DNA from: Syntrophobacterales bacterium
Lineage (GTDB): Bacteria; Desulfobacterota; Syntrophobacteria; Syntrophobacterales; Thermodesulforhabdaceae
DNA length: 64,000 nucleotides
Reading direction: 5' to 3'
Assembly (NCBI GenBank): GCA_026417655.1
Contig: JAOACS010000022.1
Span: 1-64,000, forward strand
In this document: positions 6,528 through 14,720 of the stretch, one piece after another
Layout of the letters: every line of letters begins with the position of its first letter
Position numbering within the stretch: position 1 is the first letter of the stretch
Notes under the pieces: generated by a model
What the model was told of the DNA's origin: nothing
The model's input: the letters and a program-made list of their open reading frames with translations, nothing else
Database searches by the model: none
Made by a program: the position numbers and the translations under genes

Positions 6528-9185
6528 CTACAAGCCTTCCCTTCCAAGAAAACGGGATATTTCTTTAATATAGGCAGAGGCAAGATGTTTAGCTTCTCCA
6601 AGGGTGAAGTGTTCCTTTGGAGGTTTTCTAGAACTCTGTTCGACCTTCTTATTAAGAATCTCCTTTTCTTCTAAAAACCGAAGGGCATTTTCATACATCA
6701 CCTTTGATATTGCCTCTGGCCGTTCTATAACCCCAATAGATAACATTTTGTCAGCTTGGTTGAGAAATTTTTTTACTAGATCCTGTTCCAGGATGGCATT
6801 CTTCTTTTCAACTAACTTTATACCGCTAAAGCATATCTTGTAGCCCTCCAGGTAATTATACATGAGCGAAGCAAAGGCCCTAGCGCCGTGAAGTCCTTCG
6901 TGGGTAAGATGGTATTGATCCTCGTTATTGCCTGGAATAATCATGCGTTGTCTCAGAAAGAAGTTGATAACCTTCTCTATTTCTTTTTTGCCTTCCTGTT
7001 CGTCTTGAGAATAGGCGAATTCGTATTTAAAAAGCTCTCTTAGCCACTGGTAGTCCCTAATAATTTGGTTGACGGAGGGTTCGAAGGTTTTCTGCGCTAA
7101 AATAGATAAGGATACGAAAGAGACTGGAAGAAGGAAGTGGATCGTATTGTTTTTATAATACTCAAGCGTATGCCTCTTCTTTCCATCGATTACAATGACA
7201 TCATCCTCATCGGGGTCTTCAGCCTTCAAACGGGTTATAACTTTTTCCCTCTCGAAGGACTCTAATGCTTCCTCCAACACGGTCTCAGGATGGGTAAAGG
7301 TTCTTGCAAAGTGGACCCCCACATAGATTAAGTAGTCGTGGAATAGCTTCGCAATGGAACGAAAGGACTGAAGAGTGATACCATGTTTAGCCGTAGTAAG
7401 AAGCGCCGATGCAGCGAGGGCATGGGGGGTTACAACGGAGGCTTCATTGATGTTTTCAATAATGGCAAGAGCAAGATTCTTATAGAGAGCGTGCCGTTCC
7501 TTAGAGGAAGCGTGGGCGAGATCTATACCCTGTTTTGATACATATTGGGCTAGGGAGATAGGCTTTCCGAAGCGAACATAAACCTTACCGTAGCGTTTCC
7601 TTAAGACCCTTCTAGCGCCAACTAGTTGCTTTATATCTTCAGGTTTTTTGTTTTCCCCCTTGAGTTCTCTTACGTAAGATTCTGTTTCTGGTATCTGGTC
7701 GTAACAGATCGAGGTTGGGATAAATATTAAGTCTTCACAATATTTTTCCTCATAGGCCTGTATGATTATGGAAAGAAGGCCAAGCTTGGGGAGTACAAGT
7801 TTACCTGTTCGACTCCGTCCCCCCTCGATGAAAAACTCTATATTATGTCCCAGCCTAATAAGGGTCTTTACATAGACTGAAAAGACCTCGGCATAAAATC
7901 TTTGACCACTAAAGGAACGGCGAATAAAGAAGGCTCCGGCACGGCGAAATATGGGACCTGCGGGCCAGAAGGCCAAGTTGTGACCGGCAGCTATAAATGG
8001 TGGATAAAGGTTATGGCGAAAAAAGAGATAGGATAGGAGTAGATAGTCAAGATGGCTCTTATGGGAAGGCACATATACAAGGGTGTGGTGCTGAGCTAGT
8101 TTTTTTATCCTCCGAAACCCTTCTTCATCTACCTCTATCCCATCGAAGATATGATTCCATACCCAGCTAAAGAAGGTCTCCATCCATTTGATAAAGGTGT
8201 AGCTGTAATCGGCAGCGATCTCTTCAAGGTAACGATCGGCTTCTTTCTGAACTTCCCATAGTTCGCAACCCTTTGATTTTGCTCGCCTCTGCATTACCTT
8301 CTGAAGTCTTGGATTGTGAAGGATCATTTCCTTTAGTTCAAGTTTAGACTTAAGAGAGGGACCTACTACCGCTCTATTTATGCGATTTATGGATTCAATA
8401 AGAGAGTTTCTGAACTGGAATATCTGGGAACGCCTTTCTACGGTAATGGATGACAGTTCCGGAAAAACATCTTTGAGATTCACTGGTTCGCCGATTTCTA
8501 GAACCGCATATCGATAGCCTCTTATAAAAGAAATAAACCTTCTTATACTACCAATTCGATCCCTTCCTGACCACTTGAAAAGTCTAGAAGAATTCTCCTT
8601 TCCCGGATGTCTTATGTAAACAATGCTACATGGGACAATGAAAATAGGTTTTTCAACCTTTTTCTGGACCTCAAGCAGAAACTGAAGAGGATCTTGCCCA
8701 AACAGGAGTGCTCGCTTAAGATAGGCCTTCTTTCCGAGCAAAAACATCACACCTGTGTTTCCCTGTTCTATATGTCTTTCATAGGCTCCAGAATCGTAGG
8801 GGTCTGGAGCACCCCCTCCCCTAAGGAAGGAAAGGAAGTGTTTCATTCTAAGCTTCCATGCCTTTAAAAATGGGAGGAATCGATATGTCTTCATATCAAA
8901 GGCAAATACGGGATCGGGAAGCCCCAGTTGGTATAGGCGAGTCTTCAGATAGAAGAAGTCAAAGGCGGAACGGTATTTTATGGCGTAGATTATGACACCC
9001 TGTTTGGAGAGTTCCTCAAGAGTCTTTTGTTGATCTATTGGCATAGTACCCATGGCTATCATCCGATAAAAGATAAACTGAAGGGGAACAGAGGGTTTGC
9101 CGGGGCACTCATAGCCGGGAGCTATCTCCTGAAAAGAAGAGATTTCAGCCCTTTTTCTGAACCTCGAAAGTAGCCTTTCCAGCAT
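6528..9185 (-). CDS. plsB: Glycerol-3-phosphate O-acyltransferase
   Basis: An 885-residue PlsB-type acyltransferase that makes lysophosphatidate from glycerol-3-phosphate and acyl donors at the inner membrane, the first step of phospholipid synthesis. The acyltransferase core has HKSHLD (HxxxxD motif I, near residue 370), GAFFIRRSF (motif II), FIEGGRSRTGK (motif III) and a FIPTSICYDQIPE motif IV region. The first about 300 residues resemble a second, degenerate acyltransferase-like half (VFAFDMKTYRF...FLLGKKAYLKRALLFG), as in long PlsB proteins. The ATG is at 9185; the gene starts the minus-strand run ending with dedA and is divergent from the gene at 9383. Length agrees with the family (about 800-900 residues). 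Confidence 0.9.
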   Translation of the reverse strand: MLERLLSRFRKRAEISSFQEIAPGYECPGKPSVPLQFIFYRMIAMGTMPIDQQKTLEELSKQGVIIYAIKYRSAFDFFYLKTRLYQLGLPDPVFAFDMKTYRFLPFLKAWKLRMKHFLSFLRGGGAPDPYDSGAYERHIEQGNTGVMFLLGKKAYLKRALLFGQDPLQFLLEVQKKVEKPIFIVPCSIVYIRHPGKENSSRLFKWSGRDRIGSIRRFISFIRGYRYAVLEIGEPVNLKDVFPELSSITVERRSQIFQFRNSLIESINRINRAVVGPSLKSKLELKEMILHNPRLQKVMQRRAKSKGCELWEVQKEADRYLEEIAADYSYTFIKWMETFFSWVWNHIFDGIEVDEEGFRRIKKLAQHHTLVYVPSHKSHLDYLLLSYLFFRHNLYPPFIAAGHNLAFWPAGPIFRRAGAFFIRRSFSGQRFYAEVFSVYVKTLIRLGHNIEFFIEGGRSRTGKLVLPKLGLLSIIIQAYEEKYCEDLIFIPTSICYDQIPETESYVRELKGENKKPEDIKQLVGARRVLRKRYGKVYVRFGKPISLAQYVSKQGIDLAHASSKERHALYKNLALAIIENINEASVVTPHALAASALLTTAKHGITLQSFRSIAKLFHDYLIYVGVHFARTFTHPETVLEEALESFEREKVITRLKAEDPDEDDVIVIDGKKRHTLEYYKNNTIHFLLPVSFVSLSILAQKTFEPSVNQIIRDYQWLRELFKYEFAYSQDEQEGKKEIEKVINFFLRQRMIIPGNNEDQYHLTHEGLHGARAFASLMYNYLEGYKICFSGIKLVEKKNAILEQDLVKKFLNQADKMLSIGVIERPEAISKVMYENALRFLEEKEILNKKVEQSSRKPPKEHFTLGEAKHLASAYIKEISRFLGREGL

Positions 9186-9382
9186 GGAGAAAACAACTCA
9201 CCTCTCTAGGGTATATTAGTTTAAAGAACCTCGACTACACCATATTCCTTATTGAAAGATTCTGTCAAGTAAGAGGGAATCTATAGGGGAAGGAGCTTTT
9301 TGTGTTTACTTGGGGAGCAGAATTGTAGTAGGGTTATTCACCCCTTGGTGGGGAAGACACTTAAGTAGAAGGGTTATCCGTT

Positions 9383-10465
9383 ATGGAATGGAAACCATGT
9401 GGAGCCGCAACACTTATAGGCTCTATGCCTCATAGGAATCGTGACTATGTGATAGATCTTATTTTAGAAAGACTCCATGAAGTTCCTGTCTGGCCTCAGC
9501 TTACTACCTACATGCCCGAACAAATGATGAACCAATATCTTGAAGGGCTCCCAGGTTGGGATCCTAAAACCATGATGGGACAAAACGTGATCTTTACAGA
9601 CTCTGATTCCTTCGATGATGATATTTACAAGTTCTATTCTGAATATTTTGACGTGGTAGAAGGGCAAATTGATATTAAGGACAGTCGATTCCAGTTTGGT
9701 CCTGAAACAGGAAAAACCCTTTTGGCTTTCATCGAAAGACTCTCAGATCTACCCAATAGATCCTACAAGGCGATTAAAGGGCAAGTTGTTGGTCCCTTTA
9801 CACTCCTTAGCTCTTTAAAGGCTCCAAATGGTAGGCTCCTTCTCTACGATGATCGTATGTTTGACCTTGTTCCAAAGCACCTTGCTATGAAGGCCCTTTG
9901 GCAGGCCAAATGGTTTAAGACCTTTGCGGAAAGAGTAATTATATTTTTCGATGAGCCAGCTCTTTCCGGTTTTGGCTCTTCAGCATTTATTGGAGTTTCG
10001 AAGGAGCACATCCTGCGACTCTTTGACGAAATATATGAACTTCTAAATCCCCATGGGGTGCTTATTGGGGTCCATGTGTGTGCTAACACCGATTGGTCAC
10101 TTCTTCTCACATCTAAAATAGATATTGTAAACTGTGATGCCTATAATTATGGTGACAAATTCTGCATTTATAACGATGATATAAGGCTTTTTATATCAAG
10201 GGGTGGTGTTGTCGCCTGGGGTCTAATCCCCACGGACGATCCTACTAAGATAGGGGAGGAAAATGATACCTCCTTGGTTCAAAGGCTTTTAAAGTTGTGG
10301 GAGAAGCATTTTAATAGTTCTGAGATTGGGACGTTACTTACTCAATCAATGATTACACCGAGTTGCGGCTGTGGTACTTTATCAGATGAATTGGCGGAAA
10401 GGGTTGTGGAAATGACGGTTAGTTGTTCCGAAGGTATAAGGAAATTGTGCGAGGGGATGGTTTAA
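9383..10465 (+). CDS. MetE/UROD-superfamily protein (short cobalamin-independent methionine synthase-like)
   Basis: This 360-residue TIM-barrel protein of the UROD/MetE superfamily starts with TLIGSMPHRNRDYVIDLIL. Putative zinc ligands are visible as H231-x-C233 in GVHVCANTDW and C328 (or C330) in TPSCGCG, matching the His-x-Cys ... Cys arrangement of MetE-type methyltransferases. The N-terminal tetrahydrofolate half of classical MetE (about 750 residues) is absent, so it resembles core-MetE or corrinoid-dependent methyltransferases and may use a corrinoid protein or a thiol as partner. No riboswitch is seen upstream. It stands alone between divergent plsB and a regulator gene. The specific substrate is unknown. 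Confidence 0.75.
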   Translation: MEWKPCGAATLIGSMPHRNRDYVIDLILERLHEVPVWPQLTTYMPEQMMNQYLEGLPGWDPKTMMGQNVIFTDSDSFDDDIYKFYSEYFDVVEGQIDIKDSRFQFGPETGKTLLAFIERLSDLPNRSYKAIKGQVVGPFTLLSSLKAPNGRLLLYDDRMFDLVPKHLAMKALWQAKWFKTFAERVIIFFDEPALSGFGSSAFIGVSKEHILRLFDEIYELLNPHGVLIGVHVCANTDWSLLLTSKIDIVNCDAYNYGDKFCIYNDDIRLFISRGGVVAWGLIPTDDPTKIGEENDTSLVQRLLKLWEKHFNSSEIGTLLTQSMITPSCGCGTLSDELAERVVEMTVSCSEGIRKLCEGMV

Positions 10466-10510
10466 TAGTAAACTTGGGCGCCGAGTCTAGATATATGTAT
10501 ATTAATTCGA

Positions 10511-10539
10511 TTGACAAAACTCATCGTTATTTTTAAGAT
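10511..10539 (+). promoter_or_regulatory. Sigma-70-type promoter
   Basis: A perfect -35 TTGACA (10511-10516) and TAAGAT (10534-10539) are separated by 17 bp. It would give a leader of about 160 nt before the gene at 10707. A second TATAAT (10659-10664) lies closer to the gene but has no good -35 element. Confidence 0.55.
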
Positions 10540-10618
10540 ATATTTGGTTAAGAGAGTTATTATATTTTCTGCTGATTTTGCTCAAGATGAAGTATCAGAT
10601 AGAAGGGTCTTTACATAA

Positions 10619-10661
10619 TATCTAGTATCTTTGGTAAATCGTTATTCGAGGTATCTAGTAT
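10619..10661 (+). repeat. Direct repeat TATCTAGTAT, candidate operator
   Basis: TATCTAGTAT occurs at 10619-10628 and again at 10652-10661, 33 bp apart, about three helical turns. The second copy overlaps a TATAAT box. An inverted partial copy (CTAGATAT, 10487-10494) lies next to the TTGACA promoter. The arrangement suggests binding sites, possibly for the product of the gene at 10707. Confidence 0.45.
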
Positions 10662-10706
10662 AATTAGTTATTTTCTTTAAACTAAAGGAGGACTTAGGAG
10701 TAAGTT

Positions 10707-11255
10707 ATGGAAGTAGAATACAAAAACATCGACCCTAAACTTATAGTGAATGAAATCCGAAATGGTCGTTCGATTGAAGCTGTTCAAAAGCTATTTGGTC
10801 TTCGTTTCAAGAGTGAAGTGCAGGATCTTTACATGCGGGGTTTGATGGAACTAGGGGAAATCCCTCCCGTAGATTTTGGAACGAAACGGGGACCCTCTAC
10901 CCAGCAGCCTGTCTCTTATAATTCTTATTCAGCTCCAAAGCCGGTAACGGAGGCTCGTCAATCTACGGTAGTAGAAGAGCTTGAGGGGGAGTCTGTATTT
11001 CAGAGTAGATCCCCCCATAGGACTGAGTCACGGGATATAAGGTCGGAAAAACCTGTTATTATCCGAAAAAAGGAGAAGAAGCCGTCTGTTTTTGTCAAGA
11101 CGGATAATTTCAGAACCATAGGTCAGAGCGGTAGCATAACCCTTAATAAGGCTCTTCTTATAGACCAGCTCGGTTTTTCTGTGGGTGATACCTTCGAAAT
11201 ATATCGAGAGGATGACAAAATAGTCCTACAGAAAACAGAGGCCTTCGGTAAATAG
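10707..11255 (+). CDS. Putative AbrB-like DNA-binding regulator with disordered linker
   Basis: 182 residues. The N-terminal part (about 1-52) is a helical, HTH-like module (IVNEIRNGRSIEAVQKLFGL). The middle (about 55-130) is low-complexity, rich in Ser, Pro, Arg and Glu, and probably disordered. The C-terminal about 45 residues (TIGQSGSITLNKALLIDQLG then VGDTFEIYREDDKIVLQK) have the pattern of a swapped-hairpin AbrB/SpoVT DNA-binding domain. I know no named family for the whole protein. A strong double ribosome site (AAAGGAGG and TAGGAG) precedes the ATG. The long A+T-rich upstream region with a promoter and a direct repeat suggests regulated, possibly self-regulated, expression. Confidence 0.65.
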   Translation: MEVEYKNIDPKLIVNEIRNGRSIEAVQKLFGLRFKSEVQDLYMRGLMELGEIPPVDFGTKRGPSTQQPVSYNSYSAPKPVTEARQSTVVEELEGESVFQSRSPHRTESRDIRSEKPVIIRKKEKKPSVFVKTDNFRTIGQSGSITLNKALLIDQLGFSVGDTFEIYREDDKIVLQKTEAFGK

Positions 11256-11256
11256 G

Positions 11257-11883
11257 CTATTCACGCTGTTTAAGCTTTCTCAGAACATGGGCGAATCGCC
11301 AAAAGGCGGTTACATTGGTTCCAATTAAGAAAATCCAAAGGGTGGCGAATAAAACTATTGGGTGAGGCAGGAAGAAGTATACTATCCCTGCACACCCCAA
11401 AATAATGATCCGTTCCCCTCTTTGAAAAAGCCCTACAAGGCATTTTTCACCAAGGCCTTCTGCTCGTGCTCTAGTGTAACTTACCATGAGAGAGCCAAAG
11501 AGAATAAGAATAATCAAAACTGAGACAAGATGAACTGAGTAATTGATACGGTAGAAATATCCCCATATCCCAAGAAAGATAAAAAGTTCCGTATATCGGT
11601 CGAGAACTGAATCGAGAAAGGCTCCAGCTTTTCTTGATTTACCTATTGTCCTAGCTAGGGAACCATCTAGAGTATCCATAAGACCGGAAAGGAGTGTAAA
11701 ATTGCCGCCCCAGAAAGGCGAATGAACGTAACATATACCAGCAAGGATACTGAAAAGAAGCCCTAATAGGCTTAAATGATTGGGCTCGAGTCTCAGTTTC
11801 ACAAGTACAGGGACGAAAAACCTTTTCAAGATATCGTAATACCGTTCCTCAATGATCGTTCCCTTAAGCATCGCCTGTTTCAC
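11257..11883 (-). CDS. CDP-alcohol phosphatidyltransferase family protein
   Basis: A 208-residue integral membrane enzyme with the CDP-alcohol phosphotransferase signature DG-x2-AR-x8-G-x3-D-x3-D. It is seen as LDGSLAR followed by KAGAFLDSVLD near residues 69-92, with hydrophobic segments after it. Members transfer a phosphatidyl or related group from a CDP-activated lipid to an alcohol (glycerol phosphate, inositol phosphate, serine). The sequence resembles the phosphatidylglycerol/inositol-phosphate synthase group, but the acceptor cannot be decided. The start is either GTG at 11883 or ATG at 11871; neither ribosome site is strong. It is convergent with the regulator gene, with one base between stops, and lies 33 bp after mobA. 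Confidence 0.85.
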   Translation of the reverse strand: MKQAMLKGTIIEERYYDILKRFFVPVLVKLRLEPNHLSLLGLLFSILAGICYVHSPFWGGNFTLLSGLMDTLDGSLARTIGKSRKAGAFLDSVLDRYTELFIFLGIWGYFYRINYSVHLVSVLIILILFGSLMVSYTRARAEGLGEKCLVGLFQRGERIIILGCAGIVYFFLPHPIVLFATLWIFLIGTNVTAFWRFAHVLRKLKQRE

Positions 11884-11916
11884 TGCCTTCTTCTTAAGAA
11901 GTATTTATTGAATCCT

Positions 11917-12552
11917 TCACAGGTTACCATTCTTTAATAAGTTAGGCAAAGGGTTTCCCTTTTCTGCTCTGACTATCTCTTCAAACTCCTTCAAAGTATT
12001 TACGTTAACGAAGCTTTTACCTTCCGAATCGACCTTTCTCCAAGTTTCCTCAGGTATAGCATCGACCCGAACTTTTTGAAAAAATTGAATCATTCTCCCT
12101 CCACCGCTTTCAATTACCCGCTTTATATGGGGGATACATCTTACATTGTAACAGGCGCAAAGCGGTTCAAATTCTCCATTCTTCAAAGGAATTACAACAT
12201 CGGCTTTTCTTTCAAGAGTCCTCTTTATGAGAAAATCCGCAAAACTTCTCTCGAGAAATGGCATATCAACCGCTCTAAGAAAAACCCATTCCTTTGGACT
12301 GAAAAGGAGGGCCGTATAAAGTCCCCCCAGGGGTCCCCTGTTAGGTATAATGTCGGCGATAAGATTAGCGTCAACGCCAAAATATTCTTCTAGGTTCTGA
12401 CAGACTACAAACACCACCCTACACCAGTCTCTCATAAGCCTTATGGACCGATCTATAAATCGCTCTCCTCCTAGATGTTCCAAAGCCTTATTCCTTCCGA
12501 ACCGACTGCTTCGACCTCCAGCGAGAATAACACCTGTAATGGCTTCAATCAT
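11917..12552 (-). CDS. mobA: Molybdenum cofactor guanylyltransferase MobA
   Basis: A 211-residue nucleotidyltransferase that adds GMP from GTP to molybdopterin to form the guanine dinucleotide form of the cofactor used by enzymes such as formate dehydrogenase and nitrate reductase. Typical motifs are visible: GVILAGGRSSRFGRNKAL (GTP loop with the essential Lys), GPLGGLYTAL, VDMPFL (metal-binding Asp) and a C-terminal VNTLKEFEE. It overlaps mobB by 4 bp (ATGA), indicating translational coupling. Confidence 0.93.
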   Translation of the reverse strand: MIEAITGVILAGGRSSRFGRNKALEHLGGERFIDRSIRLMRDWCRVVFVVCQNLEEYFGVDANLIADIIPNRGPLGGLYTALLFSPKEWVFLRAVDMPFLERSFADFLIKRTLERKADVVIPLKNGEFEPLCACYNVRCIPHIKRVIESGGGRMIQFFQKVRVDAIPEETWRKVDSEGKSFVNVNTLKEFEEIVRAEKGNPLPNLLKNGNL

Positions 12553-13208
12553 TGATGTTCTCGACGCCTTATAGTTATGACTATCTCTGATGGTTCGTTC
12601 CAGCCTCGTAAGGTGCTACATAGACCAATAATGGTATTTTCTACGATTTTTGTAACAAAATCGTTCATGGGAAGCCTTTTCCCATTAAATAAAACCGTCG
12701 TATTAGACGATCTTCTGTTGGCTAGGTATCTCTGTTCTATTAAATCTGCAACTAGGTTTACCTCCCTTAGAGGAAAGAGGGGAACATCCACATTTACGGG
12801 ATCTTCGGATATTACAGCGAAAACATTATTAGAAAAGGTCGCAATTGGCGGTTCTCCTAGTTCCTTTCTAAAGATCTCTATCTTAGGATAATGTGACTGT
12901 TTAAAACCCTCGACTAGCACGATATCTACATCTCCAAAGAATCTAGTAACAACCTCCTCTATCGAAATCTCTTGATTAAGTTCTTTGATAAGGGCGAATC
13001 TAGCATGTGAGGAAAGAGCTACAACAGTACTTCCCGCCTTTCGGTGTCTCCATGTGTCCTTCCCTTCCTGGTCTATCTCAAAACCGTGCACATCATGCTT
13101 TATGGTTCCTACGCGGTATCCCCTACATTTCAATTCAGGAATAAGAGCTTCGATAAATGTTGTTTTACCGCTTTTGTGATATCCAACTATGCAGATAATG
13201 GGAACCAT
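12549..13208 (-). CDS. mobB: Molybdopterin-guanine dinucleotide biosynthesis adaptor MobB
   Basis: A 219-residue P-loop GTPase-type protein that assists MobA. Visible are the Walker A GYHKSGKTTFIEALI (residues 9-23), TIKHDVHGFEIDQEGKDTWRH (the MobB signature) and LVEGFKQSHYPKIEIFR. After the about 165-residue MobB core there is a C-terminal extension of about 50 residues (VLFNGKRLPMNDFVTKIVEN onward) of the kind also seen in other anaerobes' MobB proteins; its role is unknown. It overlaps mobA by 4 bp and follows the aldehyde dehydrogenase gene by 21 bp. Confidence 0.92.
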   Translation of the reverse strand: MVPIICIVGYHKSGKTTFIEALIPELKCRGYRVGTIKHDVHGFEIDQEGKDTWRHRKAGSTVVALSSHARFALIKELNQEISIEEVVTRFFGDVDIVLVEGFKQSHYPKIEIFRKELGEPPIATFSNNVFAVISEDPVNVDVPLFPLREVNLVADLIEQRYLANRRSSNTTVLFNGKRLPMNDFVTKIVENTIIGLCSTLRGWNEPSEIVITIRRREHQ

Positions 13209-13229
13209 CTCTTCTCCTCCTCGAATTCA

Positions 13230-14648
13230 CTATAGGATAGACCAGTAAACCGTTTTTAGCTCTGTGAAGGATTCAAAGCCGTAAGGGGACTTTTCCCTCC
13301 CTAGACCACTTTCTTTGTAACCTCCAAAAGGAGCGTCGAAGCGAGCCTGATGGATAGAGTTTACCCATACACTTCCAGCCTCTAGATTATTAACCCAAAA
13401 GTTGATTCGCTCCATGTCTTGGGTGAATAAGTAGGCAGCAAGTCCAAATTTTGAGGCATTTGCAAGTCTTAAAGCCTCTTCATCATTTTCATAAGAAAAG
13501 AAGAAGGCAACGGGACCAAAGAACTCTTCTTCCGAGATGTTAATGTCGCTTGGAATTTCGGAGAACACAAGAGGTTTACAGAAATACCCTTTAGAAGAGG
13601 CTTTGCCTATGGAGGGAAGCTCACCAATAATAAGTTTTGCTCCAGTCTCATAGATGTGATTTATCTGATGGCAAAATCTCTCGAAAACTCGCCTATTGTT
13701 TAATGGACCTAGATCAGTATATGGATCTCTAGGATGCCCCACTTTGAGGGATCCTGTTCCTTCAACAAATTTTTTTACAAACTCTTCGTAGATAGACCTG
13801 TGTATTATGAACCTGGTTATGCGGTAGCAATATTGACCACTATTTTTAAAGGTCTGCCTAACCATGGAGTCAATAAATGTTTCCCATCTCGCATCGGAAG
13901 CTACTAAAGCGGGGCAGTTTCCCCCTAGTTCCAGAACAAGACGTCTAACAAAGGGGGAGCTTTTAGCATAAATTCTTTTTCCAACCTCTGTGCTTCCCGT
14001 AAAGGATATGGCCCTTACCTCTGGATGATCTAAAAGGGCTTCTCCTGTTGGTGCTCCAGGACCTGTGACAACGTTTACTACACCAGGGGGAAAGCCAACC
14101 TCGGATGTAAGCTTTGCAACTACAAGGGTTGAGAGGGGGGTGTGCTCGTCTGGTTTTACTACAACGGAGCATCCTACGGAAAGAGCTGGTCCGATTTTAG
14201 TAACCAGAGTGCTCAGGGGATAATTAAAGGGCGTTATTATGCCGCAAACCCCCACTGGTTCATGCCTTATGATAAAACCATTACCCATATAGCTTCTAAA
14301 TCGTTTCGCCTCTTCGGCACAGTAAAGAAGAAACTCTACAGCACTTTCAACCTCCGATTGCGCTGCACCAATTGGTTTTCCAACTTCTTGAGAAATAAGA
14401 AGGGTGAGCTCCCTTTGCCGATCCTTTATAGCTATCGCAAGCTTTCGGATGGCTTCGGATCTTTTTTCAACTGGCCATGATCTCCAAACTGGAAAGGCCC
14501 TTAGTGCGGCCTCCACTGCAGAGGCTACTTCTTCAGATCCTGCAAGGGGAACCCTAGCTACTACAACTCTATCCGCTGGATCTTCTACTGCAAGATCGTT
14601 GTTGGGCTTTACTTCCTGACCATCAATCCAACAGAAGTCAACAATCAT
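13230..14648 (-). CDS. NAD(P)-dependent aldehyde dehydrogenase
   Basis: A 472-residue member of the aldehyde dehydrogenase superfamily. Catalytic marks are the general-base Glu in LELGGNCP (about residue 240), the nucleophile Cys in NSGQYCYR (about 275), the oxyanion Asn in TPFNYPL (about 140) and the C-terminal EEFFGPVAFF. Length and the PFGGYKESGLGRE motif fit soluble cytosolic enzymes related to succinate-semialdehyde, lactaldehyde or non-specific aldehyde dehydrogenases. The substrate cannot be assigned. It heads the minus-strand run that continues into mobB and mobA; the link to molybdenum metabolism may be only positional. Confidence 0.88.
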   Translation of the reverse strand: MIVDFCWIDGQEVKPNNDLAVEDPADRVVVARVPLAGSEEVASAVEAALRAFPVWRSWPVEKRSEAIRKLAIAIKDRQRELTLLISQEVGKPIGAAQSEVESAVEFLLYCAEEAKRFRSYMGNGFIIRHEPVGVCGIITPFNYPLSTLVTKIGPALSVGCSVVVKPDEHTPLSTLVVAKLTSEVGFPPGVVNVVTGPGAPTGEALLDHPEVRAISFTGSTEVGKRIYAKSSPFVRRLVLELGGNCPALVASDARWETFIDSMVRQTFKNSGQYCYRITRFIIHRSIYEEFVKKFVEGTGSLKVGHPRDPYTDLGPLNNRRVFERFCHQINHIYETGAKLIIGELPSIGKASSKGYFCKPLVFSEIPSDINISEEEFFGPVAFFFSYENDEEALRLANASKFGLAAYLFTQDMERINFWVNNLEAGSVWVNSIHQARFDAPFGGYKESGLGREKSPYGFESFTELKTVYWSIL

Positions 14649-14720
14649 TGCGAACTTAATACCTTTTTGCTTTTATTTCTTAGATCTTAAAAAACGGCAG
14701 GAAACACTATTGCATAGCGA

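Noticed and set aside
9186-9382. SAM or cobalamin riboswitch in front of the MetE-like gene.
   Set aside because: No consensus elements found; only a small CCCC-TTGGT-GGGG hairpin near 9340-9355.
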